Shown: piece after piece, positions 1 to 8,771 of the stretch | Position numbering within the stretch: position 1 is the first letter of the stretch | How the letters are laid out: each line of letters begins with the position of its first letter | From: Skermanella mucosa | GTDB lineage: Bacteria; Pseudomonadota; Alphaproteobacteria; Azospirillales; Azospirillaceae | Assembly: GCF_016765655.2 (NCBI RefSeq) | Contig: NZ_CP086106.1 | Coordinates: 669,501 to 733,500 of the forward strand | DNA: 64,000 bases | Direction of reading: 5' to 3' | Notes under the pieces: model-generated | What the model saw: only the letters and a program-made list of their open reading frames with translations | The model's database searches: none | What the model was told of the DNA's origin: nothing | Position numbers and translations under genes: made by a program

Positions 1-198
1 GGTCATGGCCTGGACGCCGAAGGCCGCGATCGCGCCGAAGATCCCGTCGGCCACCGCGGCGCCCAGGCCGGTGGCGAATCCCGTCAGGACCCCGCCCTGG
101 AGCGTGCGGCGGATGCACAGCAGGCCGATCGGCCCCACCGGCGCCGCGATGGCGATCCCCAGCAGGATGCCGCGCAGGAGAACTGCCAGATACTCCAC
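1..198 (-). CDS. LysE family translocator, N-terminal part (cut by window edge)
   Basis: Reading the minus strand from a GTG at 198 gives an open frame to the left edge, so only the first 66 residues are visible. They form two hydrophobic segments around A-A-P-V-G-P-I-G-L-L and a later G-L-G-A-A-V-A-D. The first resembles the A-x-x-P-G-P motif of LysE/RhtB amino-acid exporters of the inner membrane. A GGGGAG ribosome binding site lies about 8 nt before the GTG, which decides the start. The gene is divergent from lptD across a 318-nt gap. The substrate cannot be told from this fragment; the family exports amino acids or other small metabolites. Confidence 0.72.
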   Translation of the reverse strand, partial: MEYLAVLLRGILLGIAIAAPVGPIGLLCIRRTLQGGVLTGFATGLGAAVADGIFGAIAAFGVQAMT

Positions 199-516
199 AA
201 CCAGAACTCCCCAATCCCCCATGCGCGCGACGCGGCGGAGTATGCCCGCCCGGCTCCCGAAGCGGAACGGGGGAATGGGCGGTGCGGCACTAAACACGAC
301 CCGTGGGGACGCGCTTAAGGAAAGTATGGGGCGCGGAGGGTTGCCGGAGTGCAGCACCTGTGACCTTTGTACCGGCTGCCGGTCCGATGCGGCTTGCCTC
401 CCGGACGGCCTTCGATTAATCAGGGAACCGGTACAGGGCCGCGGACCAAGTCCCATCGCCAACCATCCGCCTCCACTGGGGAGCGCTCCGCCGGGGCCGC
501 TCCGAAGGGTATTCTT
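199..516. other. Divergent intergenic region, lysE-like / lptD
   Basis: This 318-nt gap should hold promoters for the exporter fragment (leftward) and lptD (rightward). No convincing -35/-10 pair was found by eye. The GGGGAG Shine-Dalgarno of the exporter is at one end and GAAGGG for lptD (504-509) at the other. No small gene is supported. Confidence 0.4.
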
Positions 517-2769
517 GTGCGTGCTTTTTCCTTCCGGGATAAGGGTTTGAAGCGTCCTGAACGGGGACTGCGGAACAGCTTGCGCGGCGGCCTGTTGGCC
601 CTGGGGATCGCGGCGGCGGCGGGCGTTCCCGCGGCATCGGCGCAGCAGGCCGGGGACGACCAGCCCGTGCTGCTGAATGCCGACGAACTCACCTATGACG
701 AGACCCTGGGCATCGTGACCGCCACGGGCGACGTGGAACTGGCCCAGGGCGACCGCCTGCTGCTGGCCGACCGGGTCTCCTTCAACGAGCGCACCCGGGT
801 GGTGACCGCCACCGGCAATATCCGCCTGCTGGAGCCGAGCGGCGACGTGATGTTCGCGGAATACGCCGAACTGACCGACGACCTGGCCCAGGGGTTCGTG
901 CAGCAGGTCCGCGCCCTGCTGACCGACAATTCCCGGCTCGCCGGGACCGAGGCGGAACGGACCGAAGGGGGCCGCTTCATGCGGATCAACCGGGCGGTCT
1001 ATTCCCCCTGCGACCTGTGCGTCGAGGACCCGACCCGGGCGCCGCTCTGGCAGCTCCGCGCCAACCGGGTGGTCCATGACAAGGAGGCGAAGGAGGTCGT
1101 CTATCGCGACGCCTGGCTCGAGATGTTCGGCATCCCCGTGCTGTACACGCCTTATTTCGAGCATCCCGACCCGACGGTCGACCGGAAGAGCGGCTTCCTG
1201 AGTCCCATCTTCGGCTATGGCGGCAATCTCGGGACTTTCGCGGCGGTGCCCTACTACTGGTCGATCGCCCCCGACATGGACGCGACGATCACCCCGATGT
1301 TCAGCACGGAGGACGGGGTCCAGCTGCGCGGCGAATGGCGCCAGCGGTTCGAGCGGGGACGCCTGTTCCTCGACGGCAGCATCGTGAACGCCGACCGGAC
1401 CACGACCTCGGGCGAGGTGAAGGAGGACCGCTGGCGCGGCCACCTGTTCGGCGAGGGCCTGTTCGACCTCGACGAGACCTGGCGGGCGGGCTTCAACCTC
1501 CAGCAGACGTCGGACCGATCCTACCTGCGGCGGTACCGGATCAGCGGCGAGGACATCCTGACCAGCCGCGCCTTCGTCGAAGGCTTCCAGGGCCGCAACT
1601 ACGCGGTCGCGAACGCCTATCGGTTCGACGACCTGCGCGAGATCTATGAGAACGAGCCCTATGTGATCCCGCTCGCCGAGGCCCAGATGCTCGGCGAACC
1701 CGACTCGCTGCTGGGCGGGCGCTGGTCGCTGGATTTCGGCCTGGTCGGATTGCAGCGCCCGGAAGGGCGCGACACCCAGCGCGCCTCGATCGAGGCGGGC
1801 TGGCAGCGCCAGTTCGTCGCGGACGCGGGGCTGATCACCACGGTCAGCGGCAGCCTGCGGGGCGACGCCTATTACGCCACCGACTATGTCAGGCCGGACG
1901 ATCCCACCGGGCGGGAGGACAGCACGACCGACTACCGCCTGTTTCCCCAGGGGCAGATCACCATGCGGTATCCGGTGGCGCGCCAGATCGGCACGGTCCA
2001 GCACGTGATCGAGCCGATCGTCTCGTTCACCACCTCGCCCAATGTCGACGACCAGGACGACATCCCGAACGAGGACAGCCAGGATATCGAGCTGACCGCC
2101 TACAACCTGTTCCGGCCCAACCGCTTCCCCGGCGTCGACCGGATCGACTCGGGCACCCGGGTGACCTACGGCGCCAAGACGGGCTTCTACGGTTTCGGCG
2201 GCGGCTTCTCGGAATTCTTCCTGGGACAGAGCTACCAGATCTCCCGGAACGACGAGGCGCTCGAAGCCTCGGGCCTGGGCGAGGATTATTCCGACATCGT
2301 CGGCAGCGTCCGCATCCAGCCCGGCCCCTACCTGGACCTGCAGTATAATTTCCAGCTCTCGGAGGAGGACCTGGAGGCTCAGGTCCAGCAGTTCCGCGTC
2401 AGCGCCGGCGTTCCCGTGCTGCGCGCCGGCGTCAACTATTACTACCGCGACCGGCCGACCAGCGGCGACACCGCCCCGCGCCGCGAATACTTGTCCGCGT
2501 CCCTCAGCTCGTCCTTCTCGCAGTACTGGTCCGCGGCCGTGGCGCAGAGCTACGACCTCCAGGCGACCGACGAGAGGCTGCGCAGCACCAGCGCCTCGCT
2601 GACCTACAGCGACGAGTGCTTCACCTTCCAGATCATCGGATCGCGGGACAATACCGTCCGCTCCGGCGAGGAAGGCGGCGACACGATCTATTTCCGCCTG
2701 GTGTTCCGCAACCTGGGCGAGGTCGAGGCCCCGCTGATCAGCTCCTCCTCGCAGGCGTCGTCCCAGTAA
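517..2769 (+). CDS. lptD: LPS-assembly protein LptD (outer-membrane beta-barrel)
   Basis: LptD is the outer-membrane beta-barrel that, with LptE, inserts lipopolysaccharide into the outer leaflet. The GTG at 517 is preceded by GAAGGG at a 7-nt spacing and yields 750 residues, normal for the family. A basic then hydrophobic signal peptide ends around A-S-A|Q-Q (residue 42). It is followed by an OstA/LptA-like beta-jellyroll domain (about residues 48-150, with L-N-A-D-E-L-T-Y-D and G-N-I-R-L-L-E) and then the large barrel domain, which contains F-G-I-P-V-L-Y-T-P-Y. Cysteines 165 and 168 form a C-x2-C at the domain junction and Cys701 lies near the C terminus, so a disulfide between N-domain and barrel is possible. 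A longer frame starts upstream at 367, but its leader lacks signal-peptide character. lptE is the convergent neighbour. Confidence 0.93.
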   Translation: MRAFSFRDKGLKRPERGLRNSLRGGLLALGIAAAAGVPAASAQQAGDDQPVLLNADELTYDETLGIVTATGDVELAQGDRLLLADRVSFNERTRVVTATGNIRLLEPSGDVMFAEYAELTDDLAQGFVQQVRALLTDNSRLAGTEAERTEGGRFMRINRAVYSPCDLCVEDPTRAPLWQLRANRVVHDKEAKEVVYRDAWLEMFGIPVLYTPYFEHPDPTVDRKSGFLSPIFGYGGNLGTFAAVPYYWSIAPDMDATITPMFSTEDGVQLRGEWRQRFERGRLFLDGSIVNADRTTTSGEVKEDRWRGHLFGEGLFDLDETWRAGFNLQQTSDRSYLRRYRISGEDILTSRAFVEGFQGRNYAVANAYRFDDLREIYENEPYVIPLAEAQMLGEPDSLLGGRWSLDFGLVGLQRPEGRDTQRASIEAGWQRQFVADAGLITTVSGSLRGDAYYATDYVRPDDPTGREDSTTDYRLFPQGQITMRYPVARQIGTVQHVIEPIVSFTTSPNVDDQDDIPNEDSQDIELTAYNLFRPNRFPGVDRIDSGTRVTYGAKTGFYGFGGGFSEFFLGQSYQISRNDEALEASGLGEDYSDIVGSVRIQPGPYLDLQYNFQLSEEDLEAQVQQFRVSAGVPVLRAGVNYYYRDRPTSGDTAPRREYLSASLSSSFSQYWSAAVAQSYDLQATDERLRSTSASLTYSDECFTFQIIGSRDNTVRSGEEGGDTIYFRLVFRNLGEVEAPLISSSSQASSQ

Positions 2770-2783
2770 GCCCGCCGCGAGGC

Positions 2784-2802
2784 GGAGGGTCGGCAGGGAC
2801 GC
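2784..2802 (+). repeat. Partial arm copy next to the 48-nt two-hairpin element
   Basis: This segment repeats the left end of the complete element that begins at 2813 (GGAGGGTCGGC, then AGGGACGC instead of the full second half). It lies just after the lptD stop and looks like a decayed or partial copy. Confidence 0.5.
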
Positions 2803-2812
2803 TTTTCCTTGC

Positions 2813-2860
2813 GGAGGGTCGGCGTCCCGCCGACCGTGGTGCGCGGGACGCGCACCCTCC
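2813..2860 (-). repeat. 48-nt two-hairpin palindromic element, copy 1 (inverted)
   Basis: The layout is GGAG (2813-2816), an 8-bp hairpin with loop TCC (2817-2835), 2 nt, a 7-bp hairpin with loop GGGAC (2838-2856), then CTCC (2857-2860). Its reverse complement matches the copies at 44664 and 51379 except for the linker dinucleotide and one compensated base pair in one arm (T-A here, G-C there). It lies between the convergent lptD and lptE. It could be a REP-type element, a bidirectional terminator or an mRNA 3'-end stabiliser. Confidence 0.85.
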
Positions 2861-2949
2861 CCGGGAGTCCCCCGGCTCCGGCCAGCCGATAGTCGATCGT
2901 AGGTTGGGCCGTGGCCGAACGCTCGGAACCAAATATGTCGGTCGGAAAA

Positions 2950-3474
2950 CTAGGACGCCGACGCCGTAACCGGCTCGCGGTTGAAGAACAGCGACAGCCG
3001 TCGGGTGATGTCTTCGCTCAGCTGCGCCACGCTCCGGTCGTAGGCGTCCTGCTCCCCGATCAGGGTCGCGTACTGGCTGCGCAGGATGTTGAAGTTGCTG
3101 ACGGACGTCGTGGTACCGGACAGGACGGCGGCACCCTGGGCGTTCCGCAGCGTATAGGCCGCCAGCACGTTCAGCTCGGCGCGGGTGGCGCTGTCGTCGA
3201 CCGCGATGCCCAGCTTGATCACCGTCGGGTTCAGAGCGATGTCGAGGGTGTACTCCGGCGAGGCCGGCCGGCCGTCGAGATAGAACCGGTCGATCAGGCT
3301 GTTGCGGAGCTGCTGCCCCAGGCGATTCGGGATATTGTTGACCTGGACGAGCGACAGTTGCTGCGCGGCCGGGGCGCTGGCGCCGTGGAGCGGCTGGTAT
3401 CCGCAGGCGGGCAGCAGCATCAGACAGAGCAAAGCGCCCCACCTTGAAAGCGGGTTTGTCTTGTTCGACGGCAT
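2950..3474 (-). CDS. lptE: LPS assembly lipoprotein LptE
   Basis: This 174-residue lipoprotein is the likely LptE, the plug that sits inside LptD and helps LPS insertion. The N terminus has a basic-hydrophobic leader and lipobox L21-P22-A23-C24, followed by G-Y-Q-P-L, the usual LptE opening. The remainder suits the compact LptE fold, with conserved-looking stretches such as L-G-Q-Q-L-R-N-S-L and a C-terminal helix with L-S-E-D-I-T-R-R-L. The ATG at 3474 follows an AGGTGG ribosome binding site; an upstream in-frame extension was rejected because it would bury the signal peptide. In many alphaproteobacteria lptE follows leuS (general knowledge); here it faces lptD. A short 67-nt gap separates it from the ligase-like gene upstream. 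Confidence 0.88.
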   Translation of the reverse strand: MPSNKTNPLSRWGALLCLMLLPACGYQPLHGASAPAAQQLSLVQVNNIPNRLGQQLRNSLIDRFYLDGRPASPEYTLDIALNPTVIKLGIAVDDSATRAELNVLAAYTLRNAQGAAVLSGTTTSVSNFNILRSQYATLIGEQDAYDRSVAQLSEDITRRLSLFFNREPVTASAS

Positions 3475-3541
3475 CGGCCACCTGGTGAATTCACGGGACT
3501 TCAGAGAACTGATGCGGCCGGCGCGATCAGCCCCGTCGAAG

Positions 3542-4762
3542 CTATCCAACTCGGTGCTGGCGCGCAAGCACGTGGATCGCCAGCATCGACAGGAACAGCG
3601 CGCCCAGCCACCAGACCTGCCAGATTCCATAGGCGACCGAGATCATGGCGAGCATGCCGGCGAAGGCGGCGAGCGCTACCGGCTGGCTGTCGCGCGGCAG
3701 GGTGCCGATGTCGCGCAGGATGGTCAGCCCGGCGGCGATGCCGAGGCAGACTCCGACGAATCCAAGCTCCAGCCAGACCTGAAGGATGGCATTGTGCGGG
3801 TGGAGCGGCAGCACCGGGAAGCTGTAGCCGCCGCGGTCGACGAACACGTTCTCCGCCAGGGAGCGGGACGAATCCAGTCCCCAGCCCAACAGCGGGCGCT
3901 CGAACACGAGGTTGGACGCGTAGTGCCAGATTTCGATCCGGTGGAGGAACGAGAAGGGCAGGTCGCCCCGGTCGATCAGATCCAGGCCGTAGAGATATTC
4001 CATGGCCGGAATGGTCGCGAAGAAGGTGACGACGACTCCGACGCCCAGCAGATGCCGGACCAAGGTCGGCGCCGCCATCGCGGCCGCCAGGGTCACCAGG
4101 CCGACCAGCAGCCCGGCCATCGCCGACTCGCTTTCCCCGCCGGTCACCAGGACGATCATGCCGACCGGAAGCAGGGCGGTCGCTGCCCGCTGGCGGCGCA
4201 GCCACAACACCTGGCAGACCGGCCAGCACAGGGCCGCCATCGCGACCATGTTCCGGTTGATCAACGATCCGTAGAATTCTGTGTCGGGCAGGGCGCCGCC
4301 GCGCATCAGCCGATAGACCGGCAGGCCGTGCAGCAGGTCCAGCATCAGCAGGATCACCGCCGCGGCGTAGGCCGTCACGAACAGGCCGGCGCGGCGCCCG
4401 TCCAGCAGCGGGGCCCGGGTCGCGGCGACCGCCAGGAACAGGGCGGGCACCAGCGCGTAGCCCAGTTCCCAGGCCTGCTTGAGGCTCTGCCCCGGCCGGA
4501 TGCTCCAGAGCGAGGTCAGGGCGCCGTAGGCCAGGAATCCGCCCAGGATCACCAGCCACCGGACCGGCGGGGCGGGCCAGCGGCCGGTGTCCAGGCGGTG
4601 GAGCACGACGCCGATGACCGAGCCGGCGATCATCAGCGGGGCCAGCCCGCGCGGCACTGTGACCGCGATCAGGGGGGCGAGCAGGAGGGTGATCAGGCAA
4701 GCGGTCGCGAAGCGCGCGGGCACGGCCGGCCCGCTCATGTCGCCAAACTCATTCTGGATCAC
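3542..4762 (-). CDS. O-antigen ligase family membrane protein (WaaL/Wzy type)
   Basis: This polytopic inner-membrane protein has about ten hydrophobic segments over 406 residues. A periplasmic-loop signature, H-R-I-E-I-W then P-L-L-G-W-G-L-D-S-S-R, is followed by L-H-P-H-N-A-I-L-Q with His321 and His323. This is typical of the Wzy_C/O-antigen ligase superfamily. Such proteins either ligate Und-PP-linked O-antigen to lipid A-core (WaaL) or polymerise repeat units (Wzy); sequence alone does not separate the two. The GTG at 4762 directly follows the stop of the upstream dehydratase gene, which implies translational coupling. An ATG at 4738 (start M-S-G-P-A) is an alternative. Confidence 0.85.
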   Translation of the reverse strand: MIQNEFGDMSGPAVPARFATACLITLLLAPLIAVTVPRGLAPLMIAGSVIGVVLHRLDTGRWPAPPVRWLVILGGFLAYGALTSLWSIRPGQSLKQAWELGYALVPALFLAVAATRAPLLDGRRAGLFVTAYAAAVILLMLDLLHGLPVYRLMRGGALPDTEFYGSLINRNMVAMAALCWPVCQVLWLRRQRAATALLPVGMIVLVTGGESESAMAGLLVGLVTLAAAMAAPTLVRHLLGVGVVVTFFATIPAMEYLYGLDLIDRGDLPFSFLHRIEIWHYASNLVFERPLLGWGLDSSRSLAENVFVDRGGYSFPVLPLHPHNAILQVWLELGFVGVCLGIAAGLTILRDIGTLPRDSQPVALAAFAGMLAMISVAYGIWQVWWLGALFLSMLAIHVLARQHRVG

Positions 4763-6766
4763 TCATTCTGGGCCGCTCATCCTTGCGGGTTCATGTCGAT
4801 CGGAGCCCGGTTCCCGGCGCGGGGCCTCCGCCGTGGCACCCTCCGACCGGAAATCGGGGACAAGGGTGCGCAGGGTGGCCAGGGTCCTGGGCCGGTCGGT
4901 CGCGCGCGCGGCAAGCTCCAGCTCGTTCAGAAGCCGGTTGATCACCGCGTGGTCGATCGCGCGGGGCGATGCCTGGAACACCCCGTCGGCGCTGGTGCGG
5001 GTCGGCGCCTCGCCCTCGGACAGCAGTTCCTCGAACAGCTTCTCGCCCGGCCGCAGCCCGGTGAACTCGATCCGGATGTCCTTGTCCGGGCGGAGCCCGA
5101 CCAGCCGGATCATGTTGCGGGCCAGATCGACGATCTTCACCGGCTCGCCCATGTCGAGCACGAAGATCCGGCCGCGGCCCTGGGGGTGGGCCGAGCCGTA
5201 GGCGGATGCCTGGAGCACCAGCTCGACCGCCTCGCGCACGGTCATGAAGTAGCGCCGCATGTCCGGATGGGTGACCGTCAGCGGGCCGCCCGCCGCGAGC
5301 TGGCGCTGGAACAGCGGGACCACCGAGCCGCTGGAGCCCAGCACGTTGCCGAACCGGACCGTCATGAACCGGGTGCTGGCCCCCTCCGACGCCGGCAGCA
5401 GGTCCAGCGACTGGCAATAGGATTCGGCGGCGCGCTTGGTGGCGCCCATCACGCTGCTCGGGTTGATCGCCTTGTCGGTGGAGATCAGGACCATGGCGCG
5501 GGTGCCGGCCGTCCGCGCCGCGTCGGCGACGTTGCGCGTGCCGATGGCATTGGTCAGCACGCCCTCCTCCGGGTTGGCCTCGACCAGCGGAACGTGCTTC
5601 AGGGCGGCGGCGTGGAACACAAGGTCGGGCCGGGCGTCCTGGAACAGCCGCAGCACGCGGGCGCGTTCGCGCACGTCCGCGATGACGCTTCGGCAGGCCA
5701 GGTTCGGGTACCGGCTCCGGATCTCGCCGTCGATCGTGTAGAGATTGAATTCGCCCGCATCGACCATGGTCAGCTCAGCCGGGCCCAGTGCCGCGATCTG
5801 GCGCGTCAGCTCGCTGCCGATCGTGCCGCCGGCACCGGTGACCAATACCCGGCGCCCGGCGATCAGGCCTTCGATGGCGCTTCGGTTCAGCACCGTCTGG
5901 GGGCGGCCCAGCAGGTCCTCCACCGCGATCGGCCGAAGCTCGATCTTGCCTTCACCCAGCGCGTCCTTGAACTCGGTCAGGCTGGGCAGGCGGCTGAGCG
6001 ACAGTCCCAGCGGTTCGGCGAGATCGAGCAGCCGGCGGATCAGGTCGCCGTCATGGTCAGTTTCCGGCTTGGTTACGATCAGCCTCTGCGGCTTCACGCC
6101 GCGCCGGTGCAGCGATTCGACCACTGAGGTCAGGTCGCCCACGCCGCCCAGCACCGGCACGCCGCGGATTTCCCGACCGATCCGGCCGCCCTTGTCATCC
6201 ACCACGCCGACCACGCGGTACGCCGACTGGGGCGTTTGGGAGAGCGCGCGGATCAGTTGGTCCGCGCCGTCCTCGGCGCCGACCAGCAGCACCGGCACCT
6301 GCTGCCCGCCGCCGGAGAAGTCGGACAGGGCCAGCCGCCGGTCCTTGAACAGGCGGTAGCCGAAGCGCGGCCCGCCGAGCAGGAACAGGAGCACGAACCA
6401 CTGGATCACCGGGATCGAGCGCGGGATCGTGTCCAGCCGGGTCAGCAGGAACAGCAGCAGGACGGACACGACCGAAACGACGGTGGCGGCCTTGGTCACC
6501 AGGATCAGGTCCGGGGCCGACGCGTAGCGCCAGATCCCGCGGTAAAGTCCCAGCAGGCGGTAGGTGATGGCCGCGGTCAGCAGGACCACCACGAGGCCCT
6601 CCAGCAGGCCTTCGAAATGGAACCCGAACAGGTCGTCCCCCACGCGCAGGTAGAACGCCGCGACGAAGGCGAGACCCGTCATCAGGAGGTCGTGGAAGTA
6701 GGCGAGGCCGGCTCGATCGAATTTCATCAGGTCAACGGGCGCTGCTCTATGGGCCGGCCGCAGCAT
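4763..6766 (-). CDS. Membrane-anchored nucleotide-sugar 4,6-dehydratase (FlaA1/WbpM/CapD family)
   Basis: This 667-residue WbpM-type enzyme has an N-terminal membrane region (about residues 20-135, four helices), a Rossmann-like CoA-binding domain (about 150-290) and a C-terminal SDR dehydratase. T-G-A-G-G-T-I-G (about 310-317) binds NAD(P), and S-T-D-K then M440-G-A-T-K444 is the M-x3-K active-site variant typical of long inverting or retaining UDP-HexNAc 4,6-dehydratases. Such enzymes turn UDP-GlcNAc into the 4-keto-6-deoxy intermediate used for QuiNAc or FucNAc. The ATG at 6766 overlaps the upstream gene by 20 nt; an ATG at 6727 (M-K-F-D-R) fits the usual N terminus and may be the true start. 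It lies directly downstream of the SDR and initiating-transferase genes. Confidence 0.9.
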   Translation of the reverse strand: MLRPAHRAAPVDLMKFDRAGLAYFHDLLMTGLAFVAAFYLRVGDDLFGFHFEGLLEGLVVVLLTAAITYRLLGLYRGIWRYASAPDLILVTKAATVVSVVSVLLLFLLTRLDTIPRSIPVIQWFVLLFLLGGPRFGYRLFKDRRLALSDFSGGGQQVPVLLVGAEDGADQLIRALSQTPQSAYRVVGVVDDKGGRIGREIRGVPVLGGVGDLTSVVESLHRRGVKPQRLIVTKPETDHDGDLIRRLLDLAEPLGLSLSRLPSLTEFKDALGEGKIELRPIAVEDLLGRPQTVLNRSAIEGLIAGRRVLVTGAGGTIGSELTRQIAALGPAELTMVDAGEFNLYTIDGEIRSRYPNLACRSVIADVRERARVLRLFQDARPDLVFHAAALKHVPLVEANPEEGVLTNAIGTRNVADAARTAGTRAMVLISTDKAINPSSVMGATKRAAESYCQSLDLLPASEGASTRFMTVRFGNVLGSSGSVVPLFQRQLAAGGPLTVTHPDMRRYFMTVREAVELVLQASAYGSAHPQGRGRIFVLDMGEPVKIVDLARNMIRLVGLRPDKDIRIEFTGLRPGEKLFEELLSEGEAPTRTSADGVFQASPRAIDHAVINRLLNELELAARATDRPRTLATLRTLVPDFRSEGATAEAPRREPGSDRHEPARMSGPE

Positions 6767-7706
6767 TGAACCATTCCGCGGTGAGGCGCAAGGCGTCTTC
6801 CTGCGACCAATTCGGTTGCCAGCCCAGGGATTTCCGAATGGCGCGGTCGTCCAGTTCCAGCGATGCCGCCAGCCGGTCGAAGGCGTCGCGGCGTCCTATC
6901 AGGCTGAAGGCGGCCCCCAGCAGGGGCGGCGGAACGCCGAACAGACGCGCCGGACGCCCCAGAGCGCGGGCGAGCGCGCGGATCAGGTCCGGCGTCGACA
7001 GCACCGGGCCGTCATGGACCAGGAACCGGTGGCCCGGAGCGTCGCGGTGTTCGACGCACGCCGTGATGGCGCCGGCCAGGTTCCCGACATAGACCAGGCT
7101 GCGCCGGTTGCGGATGGAACCGAAGGGCAGCGGCGGGGCGCGGCGGCACAGCTCCATCAATTGCCGGAAATTGGCGCCGACGCCCGGGCCGTAGACCAGC
7201 GGGGGCCTGACCACGACCTGTTCCAGTCCGGTCCGCGCGGCAACCGCCTCCAGCGCCTGCTCGGCCTCCAGCTTGGAGATGCCGTAGGGGGAACTCGGCC
7301 GGGGCGGGGTCTCGTCGGTCACCGCATCCTCGGCGCCGTTCTCTGTCACCGCCTTGATGGTGCTGACCAGCACCATGCGGCGCACCCCGGCGGCGGCGGC
7401 GGCCTCGGCCAGCCGCCGCGTGCCCTCCCGGTTGACCCGGCGGTGCAGGTCGAGCGCCGCGGCGGACTCGCCCGGCTCCTCCGTCTGGTGGACCCGGGCG
7501 GCGAGATGGACGACCGCGTCGACCCCGTCCAGGGCGCGGGCCCAGTCGGTTTCCGGGCCGATGTCGCCGACCGCCGCCGTGTCGGGGACGGGGAGGGGGC
7601 CGGGACGGCGGACCGCGGCGCGGACATGGTGGCCCCGGCAGGCGAGCATCGGAATCAGGGCGGACGCGACGAAGCCGGTCGCTCCGGTCACCAGGACGCG
7701 CATCAT
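6747..7706 (-). CDS. NAD-dependent epimerase/reductase, WbpV/WbpK-like
   Basis: This 319-residue extended SDR has nucleotide-binding motif T-G-A-T-G-F-V-A near the N terminus and catalytic Y141-G-I-S-K145. Its position between a WbpM-like dehydratase and a WecA-like transferase suggests reduction of the 4-keto group of UDP-4-keto-6-deoxy-HexNAc, giving UDP-QuiNAc or UDP-FucNAc; this substrate is inferred from context. The start ATGATG at 7706/7703 overlaps the TGA of the upstream gene. The GGGAGGG ribosome site sits so close that the second ATG (7703) may be used. The G-x-x-G-F-V-A in place of G-x-x-G-F-I-G is common in this subgroup. Confidence 0.85.
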   Translation of the reverse strand: MMRVLVTGATGFVASALIPMLACRGHHVRAAVRRPGPLPVPDTAAVGDIGPETDWARALDGVDAVVHLAARVHQTEEPGESAAALDLHRRVNREGTRRLAEAAAAAGVRRMVLVSTIKAVTENGAEDAVTDETPPRPSSPYGISKLEAEQALEAVAARTGLEQVVVRPPLVYGPGVGANFRQLMELCRRAPPLPFGSIRNRRSLVYVGNLAGAITACVEHRDAPGHRFLVHDGPVLSTPDLIRALARALGRPARLFGVPPPLLGAAFSLIGRRDAFDRLAASLELDDRAIRKSLGWQPNWSQEDALRLTAEWFNAAAGP

Positions 7707-8707
7707 GCCCTCCCGGCCGGACGGGGCAGGAAGGCCATCAGGGCGAGCACGACCAGGGCGCCGGGCACCAGCGCCATCCAGCCGACCGTCACCGACGCGG
7801 CGGCCAGGGCCACCAGGCCGGCATTGGCCGCGAGAACCCACAGCACGACGCCGGAGTGGCTGCGGCCGGCCTGGACCGCGCGCTGGTATATGTGCTCGCG
7901 GTGGGGCTGCCAGATCCGCTTGCCCGCGGCCAGCCGGCGCAGCAGCGTGAAGGTGGCGTCCGCCAGGAAATAGAGCGGGACCAGGAGTGCGGCCGCCCAG
8001 GCGCCCGCCCCGGCGGCGCCGAGCAGGAGCCAGCCCAGCAGGTAGCCCAGCGGGACGCTTCCCACGTCGCCCATGAAGACCCGGGCCGGATGCCAGTTCC
8101 AGCCGAGGAACCCCAGCGCCGCCCCGGCCGTCGCCAGCGCCAGCCAGAGCGGCACGACCCCCAGCCCCGCGGTCACCGAGACCAGCGCCAGCCCGGCGCC
8201 GATCGAGGCGGCCTCGCTGCCCGCCAGCCCGTCGATCCCGTCCATGAAGTTGAACAGGTTGACGAACCAGAGCCAGCAGAAGCCCGCCGCCAGCCGGTCC
8301 GCCCACAGGGGCAGCCAGCCCTGGAAGACCAGGTCGTGGCCCGGCAGCGCCGTCAGCCCCAGGGCCACCGCCGCGACCTGCGCCGCCAGCCGGAACAGGG
8401 CGGGGCGGCTGCGCCGGTCATCCATCCAGGAGACGGCGATCAGCCCGGCGGCGCCCGCCAGCACGGGTCCGATTCGGTCGAACGAGCCGACAATCCAGCC
8501 GATCAGCGCGAAGGCCGGCAGCAGGGTCGCCATGATGCCCCAGCCGCCGCCGCGCGGCGTCGGCACGGTATGGCTGCTGCGCTCGTTGGGAAGGTCGAGG
8601 ATCGCGTTGCGGCGCAGGTAACCGAGCACCATGCCGGTCGCCATGTAGGACAGGGCGGCGGTGCCGGCGAGCAGGGCGGTTTCGAACAGGCCAATGGCAT
8701 CGGTCAT
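7703..8707 (-). CDS. Undecaprenyl-phosphate sugar-1-phosphate transferase, WecA/WbpL family
   Basis: This 334-residue polytopic protein (about ten hydrophobic segments) belongs to the polyprenyl-phosphate HexNAc-1-phosphate transferases, which start lipid-linked glycan synthesis on the cytoplasmic face. Visible signatures are D38-L-P-N-E-R-S-S-H46 and P-R-G-G-G, the D96-D97 pair, N-F-M-D156-G-I-D159-G, and F-M-G-D-V-G-S. All are catalytic or Mg-binding motifs of the family. The donor is probably the UDP-QuiNAc/FucNAc/GlcNAc-type sugar made by the two genes downstream. The gene overlaps its downstream partner by the classic ATGA arrangement, so the trio is probably one operon. Confidence 0.92.
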   Translation of the reverse strand: MTDAIGLFETALLAGTAALSYMATGMVLGYLRRNAILDLPNERSSHTVPTPRGGGWGIMATLLPAFALIGWIVGSFDRIGPVLAGAAGLIAVSWMDDRRSRPALFRLAAQVAAVALGLTALPGHDLVFQGWLPLWADRLAAGFCWLWFVNLFNFMDGIDGLAGSEAASIGAGLALVSVTAGLGVVPLWLALATAGAALGFLGWNWHPARVFMGDVGSVPLGYLLGWLLLGAAGAGAWAAALLVPLYFLADATFTLLRRLAAGKRIWQPHREHIYQRAVQAGRSHSGVVLWVLAANAGLVALAAASVTVGWMALVPGALVVLALMAFLPRPAGRA

Positions 8708-8771
8708 CGGGATATCCGGGCGGAACGCCCCAGCTTGGTCCGGCCGGATGGTCCCGGCTTGGCGAAGGCGA

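Noticed and set aside
3302-6127. Open frame of 941 codons on the plus strand
   Set aside because: It runs antisense to the ligase-like and WbpM-like genes, is dominated by Gln/His/Arg/Gly typical of a shadow frame in GC-rich DNA, and has no domain or ribosome site.
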